DNA of 10,556 nt from Asterionellopsis glacialis (taxonomy: Eukaryota; Bacillariophyta; Plagiogrammaphyceae; Rhaphoneidales; Asterionellopsidaceae): positions 1 to 10,556 of the forward strand of contig WKLE02003743.1 of assembly GCA_014885115.2 (NCBI GenBank), written 5' to 3'. Positions 7,492 to 10,556 of this stretch are shown here, one piece after another (position 1 is the first letter of the stretch; each line of letters opens with the position of its first letter). The notes beneath the pieces were generated by a model. The model did no database searches. It was not told the DNA's origin and saw only the letters and a program-made list of their open reading frames with translations. The position numbers and the translations under genes were made by a program.

Positions 7492-8882
7492 GTTTATATC
7501 ATGTGGACCATGTTATACTCCACATAGGTGGGATAAATTCAAAATCCAAGACCCTGCAGATGTCATTGAAGGTGAATTGAGTTTAGTGTCAAACGACGAA
7601 GAGCAAAAGCGATTCAGAGAAGCGAGACCAGGAGATCATACCATGCGTATGTTCCAGTGTGATAAAATGCCAGTTTCAGAATTGTTATTTTCGAAATCCT
7701 AATAATAAAGTGGCATCGGATGAACTAGCCATGTGCTGCATTTGACAGGCAAACTTGGATGCTTTCTGGAGCCGGGAGCCTGCAACAGTACAAAATCATG
7801 TCAATGAGGTAAGGTTTCAAATAAAATATGGGGACCAACTCAACCTGGACATGTTCGAAGAATTGGGGCCATGGGAATTAGGAGATCATATGGGAATGAA
7901 ACAAGCCATTGGAATTTTACTTTGATCTTGAGAACCTGGGCAAAATGGTTTCACAGTAAAATTCTCAACGACTCGAAAGGCCAGGGGAGTTTTTACAAGA
8001 GTAGCGCACGCATCACCAACCTCCAAACGTAATCAAACATTTGCAAAGGATCGCAACAAATTAACAATTACTCATGCTACCACATATGGAGAATGGTTCT
8101 CGTCGTTCATGGAAGGAGTATTGGCACGCATGGGGCAGATCACCTGCCAAGACCAAGTAATCTCTATTGAAGAGATGTTAGCATTACAAGAAGGATTTGA
8201 AAATACATGGAACGGGGAAGGCTATGACATAGACTTGAACGTTCTTGAGGCGGCAGTATTCGCGTTGATGACCTATGTGGGTTCGCTACGGGGTTACGAA
8301 ACGGTGAAGATTCACTTGCCAACGCTGATCAAAAAACTCAAGGAAGCATCAACAGGTGGAGGTTTGGATTCACAGGTACCCTATTATGGCATACCACTGA
8401 TCGGGTGCTTCAAGACTGAGGCTGGAGAAAGAGCATTTGTAATCCCCATGGCAAGCGAGACTGCATCAGGACTAAAACCATTGTTATGGACAGTCAGACT
8501 TATCAACAAGTTAAAAATGGAAGGGGAATATGACCGGTCATGGATGCTTGCCAAACAGGCAGGTTCATCTCAGCAGGTGGCGATGAATAAATATGAAAAG
8601 GAAATATTCGGTCGTCTACAACAAATCCAAAAGGAACGGCTGGACTTGATTCCCGAATCAGTAGACGTAGATCAAGATTATGGATTAGCAAGAATGTTCA
8701 GGCAAGGAGCAACTACTCGAGCACAAATCACGGGGGTAAGCAGTGATGACATCAACGCGCAAAACCGATGGAGATCAGAGATGAACTTGAGAGGAAAAGG
8801 ATATACTGGAACAATGAAAGACTTATATACTGATTTTCTGCAATCGGCTGAAATGTTATTAAGATTTTCAAGAGCATTATGA
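7490..8882 (+). pseudogene. Tyrosine recombinase of the DIRS-like element, broken by one frameshift and three TGA stops
   Basis: The reading begins in frame 2 (CEFISCGPCYTPHRWDKF), overlapping the RT stop and with no ATG, so it was probably fused to the RT frame before a 2-bp loss in a TG run near 7489. At the A run 7664-7667 it shifts to frame 3, inside FQCDK/CQFQNC. It then passes TGA at 7743 (before QANLDAFWSREP), 7923 and 7929, and is open from 8109 to TGA 8880. Two CxxC pairs suggest a zinc-binding N-terminus. The core has SLRGYE (Arg 8289) as box I, RMFRQGATTRAQITGV (Arg 8700) as box II with Arg where His is usual, NRWR as the His/Trp position, and LYTDF (Tyr 8826) as candidate nucleophile. 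The enzyme would integrate a circular cDNA. It is inactive here. Confidence 0.75.
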
Positions 8883-9291
8883 AGGAATAGGACAACTACT
8901 TGCAACAATTAGAACACCAATGACCATAAGGATAAAGTTCATTCAATAATTGACAAAGCAAGACAGGTCTGTTGAGAGGAGCTATGATGGAGGTAGTACC
9001 AGAGAGGATTACTGGGCGTAATGAAATTCAAGGACACTGACAAAGGTTTCAGAGGAGGTTGATTGGCATCTGGTACAAGTTCGAAAAGATTCGAGTAGGA
9101 TCAGAAAAGTGGATGGTTTGAATGAGGTATCCAGGATAACCTGACTTTGAATTCGAACAAACAAATGTTAAATACAATCAAACCTGGAACACTTATCGCC
9201 TACGGATAAGAAGTATCCAAATTACTTACAACAAGGCCCAAGGCTGGGGTTCCACCACCAATAGTTTAGAATTAACAATGCATATCTAATA
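8883..9291. other. Non-coding tail downstream of the recombinase, probably the element's 3' region
   Basis: About 410 AT-rich bases with stops in all frames and no recognisable domain. The only structure noted is the hairpin at 9192-9210. I found no copy of the 5' leader here. The right border of the element probably lies within or soon after this stretch. Confidence 0.4.
9192..9210 (+). repeat. 6-bp stem hairpin in the 3' tail
   Basis: CTTATC (9192-9197), 7-base loop, GATAAG (9205-9210). The loop contains cctacg, also present in the leader palindrome (1011-1016). This may be coincidence. Confidence 0.35.
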
Positions 9292-9402
9292 ATGTCTTAT
9301 GCCCAAGGATTTGACCCTCTTCAATTCAATACCAAAGCTGGAATGCCGCAAGTGCCCAGTATGTACAATAATCAGGGTCCAATTAAATTTGTGTACTACT
9401 GA
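9292..9402 (+). CDS. Tiny ORF of 36 codons with protein-like composition
   Basis: ATG 9292 to TGA 9400-9402. The product is rich in Pro, Gln, Asn and Tyr (MPQVPSMYNNQGP), more protein-like than the surrounding AT-rich DNA. No family is recognised. It could be a remnant exon of a neighbouring gene or a chance ORF. Confidence 0.15.
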   Translation: MSYAQGFDPLQFNTKAGMPQVPSMYNNQGPIKFVYY

Positions 9403-9620
9403 ATCTAACGTAGCTTTCCAATGTACTTTAGTGTACTTTTTACTCTTAACACTAACCTTAATATTATACCAGTGGACTCTTTAATTTAAGCCCTAACATT
9501 AATGATATACTAACAGATTGTTGGTAACCTTATCCTGCGTAAGTTACGAATATTTGTTTTGATTGTCAAGAAAAACGTATTTCGACAACAAGGATTTCGA
9601 CGATTACACAAAGAACAGAT
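9403..9620. other. AT-rich spacer before the tandem array
   Basis: I see no gene, RNA or clear repeat copy in these 218 bases. The last 40 bases do not align convincingly with the 180-bp unit. Confidence 0.4.
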
Positions 9621-10200
9621 CATAACTTGACAACCAACATGATTATAACAAAAACTCAAATGCATTCGTCATCTACATTGAATGATGGTCATTTTCGTAA
9701 CCGCAAGTAAATCCAAACGTTGAATATTGACCAAGATATCAACAAAAGTATGTTGAAAACGTAGGTGGTCGAATTTATGCATAAAATTCACGATTTCGGT
9801 CATAATTTGACAACCAACATGATTACATAAACAACTCAATATATTTCATAATCTACATTCAATGAAGATCATTTTCATAACAACAAGTAAATTCAAACGT
9901 TGAAAATTGACCAAGATATCGACAAAAGTATGTTGAACACGTTGATGGTCGAATTTATGCATAAAATTCACGATTTCGGTCATAATTTGACAACCATCAT
10001 GATTACAACAACAACTCAAATACAGATCATCATCTGCATTGAATGAAGATCATTTTGATAACAACAAATAAATTCAAAGGTTGAAAATTGACCAAGATAT
10101 CGACAAGTATGTTGAAAACATTGATGGTCGAATTTATGCATAAAATTTACGATTTTGGTCATAACTTGATAACCAACATGAATATAGCAACAACTCGAAT
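9621..10200. repeat. Tandem array of 180-bp units, three full and one partial
   Basis: Units start at 9621, 9801, 9981 and 10160, each with cataa(c/t)ttga(c/t)aacca(a/t)catga. Lengths are 180, 180 and 179; the fourth stops after about 40 bases, next to the predicted exon. Units 1 and 2 differ at roughly 24 positions by eye, about 87 percent identity. The second half of the unit (attgaccaagatatc to gatttcggt) is best conserved, and the block after caactcaa is most variable. It resembles a minisatellite or satellite. The unit length is a multiple of three, but each unit has stops in every frame I read. Confidence 0.9.
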
Positions 10201-10218
10201 CGTTTTCAAAGGTCTTAC
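10160..10218 (-). other. Start of a predicted intron containing the 180-bp array
   Basis: The donor GTAAGA begins at 10218. The minus-strand frame then enters the partial repeat unit and stops at TGA 10161-10159. No acceptor with a following coding exon could be identified to the left in this window, so the far end of the intron is unknown. Confidence 0.35.
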
Positions 10219-10512
10219 ATAAAGATTTGCAGCAGTCAGCTCCACATATTTATCCGAATCAGATTTTGCTTCATTTTCACAGGAGTCAAGTGAATGGTTC
10301 CAGAATTGTTTTACACTAGAAACATAGCATGTCGTTTCACCAGTTTCATAGTCAATGCGCCCTAACAAACTTTTAGAACACCATTCGTCATATCCATCAA
10401 TATCACGAAGTGCATTTAAGACTTTGAAGATTCGAGACGGACCTTCTTGTCCCATTACATTATCAGCATCTGCGCGGATGAAAAATATCATATTCCTAGG
10501 ATTTGTTTGAAA
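10219..10512 (-). CDS. Internal exon of a probable Patched/sterol-sensing-domain (RND-type) membrane protein
   Basis: On the minus strand, an acceptor (gattaaattgAG, ending at 10513) opens an exon that starts in phase 0 with FQTNPRNMIFFIRADADNV and ends LTAANLY at a consensus donor GTAAGA (10218-10213). The exon is exactly 98 codons. An in-frame TAA at 10521-10519 and stops in the downstream repeat show that coding is confined to this piece. Residues such as RIFKVLNALRDIDGYDEWC, ETTCYVSSVKQFWNHS and the acidic stretch after them resemble the first extracellular domain of Patched/NPC1-like transporters, where a short helix region and cysteines precede a WxHS-like segment. Family identity is inferred from general resemblance only. 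ATG 10491 is internal, not the start; the other exons lie outside the window or beyond the repeat array. Confidence 0.45.
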
Positions 10513-10556
10513 CTCAATTTAATCTTCAATCCAACCGAAGTGCTTGTGAGCAAGAG

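Larger units (their letters stand above)
1754..8882 (+). mobile_element. Decayed DIRS-like tyrosine-recombinase retrotransposon (coding core)
   Basis: The order is Gag-like, methyltransferase-like, RT, RNase H, C-terminal module, tyrosine recombinase. RT plus RNase H with a tyrosine recombinase instead of a DDE integrase, and no visible protease, defines the DIRS order. The coordinates give the coding core. The true ends lie somewhere in 965-1753 and 8883-9620; I found neither inverted terminal repeats with an internal complementary region nor split direct repeats. At least three frameshifts and several premature stops show that this copy cannot move by itself. Compared with classical DIRS elements, a methyltransferase-like ORF before RT is unusual. 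Confidence 0.85.

Noticed and set aside
5270..7931. TGA read as a sense codon (alternative genetic code)
   Set aside because: TAA and frameshifts also interrupt the element, the ORF at 3764-4795 has no internal TGA, and the flanking pseudogene decays the same way; mutation is simpler.
9420..9510. Telomere-like CCCTAA pieces (ctaacctt, ccctaac)
   Set aside because: Only scattered single motifs in AT-rich DNA, with no tandem repetition.
9621..10200. CRISPR array or a repeated 60-residue protein
   Set aside because: Units are adjacent without spacers, so not CRISPR. The minus-strand frame is open for most of each unit but has a stop in each of the first two units read, so coding is not supported.

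Overview
The window looks like nuclear DNA of a eukaryotic microalga, most likely a photosynthetic stramenopile such as a diatom. The reasons are short GT-AG introns (76 nt at 854-929, perhaps 78 nt at 1980-2057), a retrotransposon with a reverse transcriptase/tyrosine recombinase set that I associate with stramenopile genomes, and a Patched/RND-like exon at the right edge. The host assignment is inference. I see no bacterial operon, tRNA, rRNA or CRISPR.

Layout. (1) 3-964, + strand: the decayed 3' part of an unrecognised gene. It carries a roughly 313-bp insertion flanked by a perfect 19-bp direct repeat and ends in a small spliced terminal exon. (2) 965-1753: an AT-rich leader with several short palindromes, no convincing gene. 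(3) 1754-8882, + strand: the coding part of a decayed DIRS-order (tyrosine recombinase) retrotransposon. In order it has a Gag-like coiled-coil protein, a protein resembling a degenerate C5 cytosine methyltransferase, reverse transcriptase plus RNase H plus a C-terminal module, and a tyrosine recombinase with two N-terminal CxxC pairs. There is no aspartic protease or DDE integrase. (4) 8883-9620: an AT-rich tail with one hairpin and one tiny ORF. (5) 9621-10200: a tandem array of 180-bp units. (6) 10512-10219, - strand: a 98-codon exon, probably from a sterol-sensing/Patched-type membrane protein, with an acceptor and a GTAAGA donor. The 180-bp array would lie in the following intron.

How the element would have worked: Gag packages the RNA, RT/RNase H copies it, and the tyrosine recombinase inserts a circular DNA copy. 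The methyltransferase-like protein lacks the catalytic Pro-Cys, so a structural or regulatory role is more likely than methylation.

This copy is dead. From 1754 to about 5884 everything is in one frame, broken by TGA 2054, TAA 3725 and TAA 4793 (the last two may be natural ORF ends) and TGA 5270. Frameshifts follow near 5884, 7489 and 7664, with three TGA codons in the recombinase. Most disruptive stops fit CGA-to-TGA or CAA-to-TAA changes, and the flanking pseudogene shows the same pattern.
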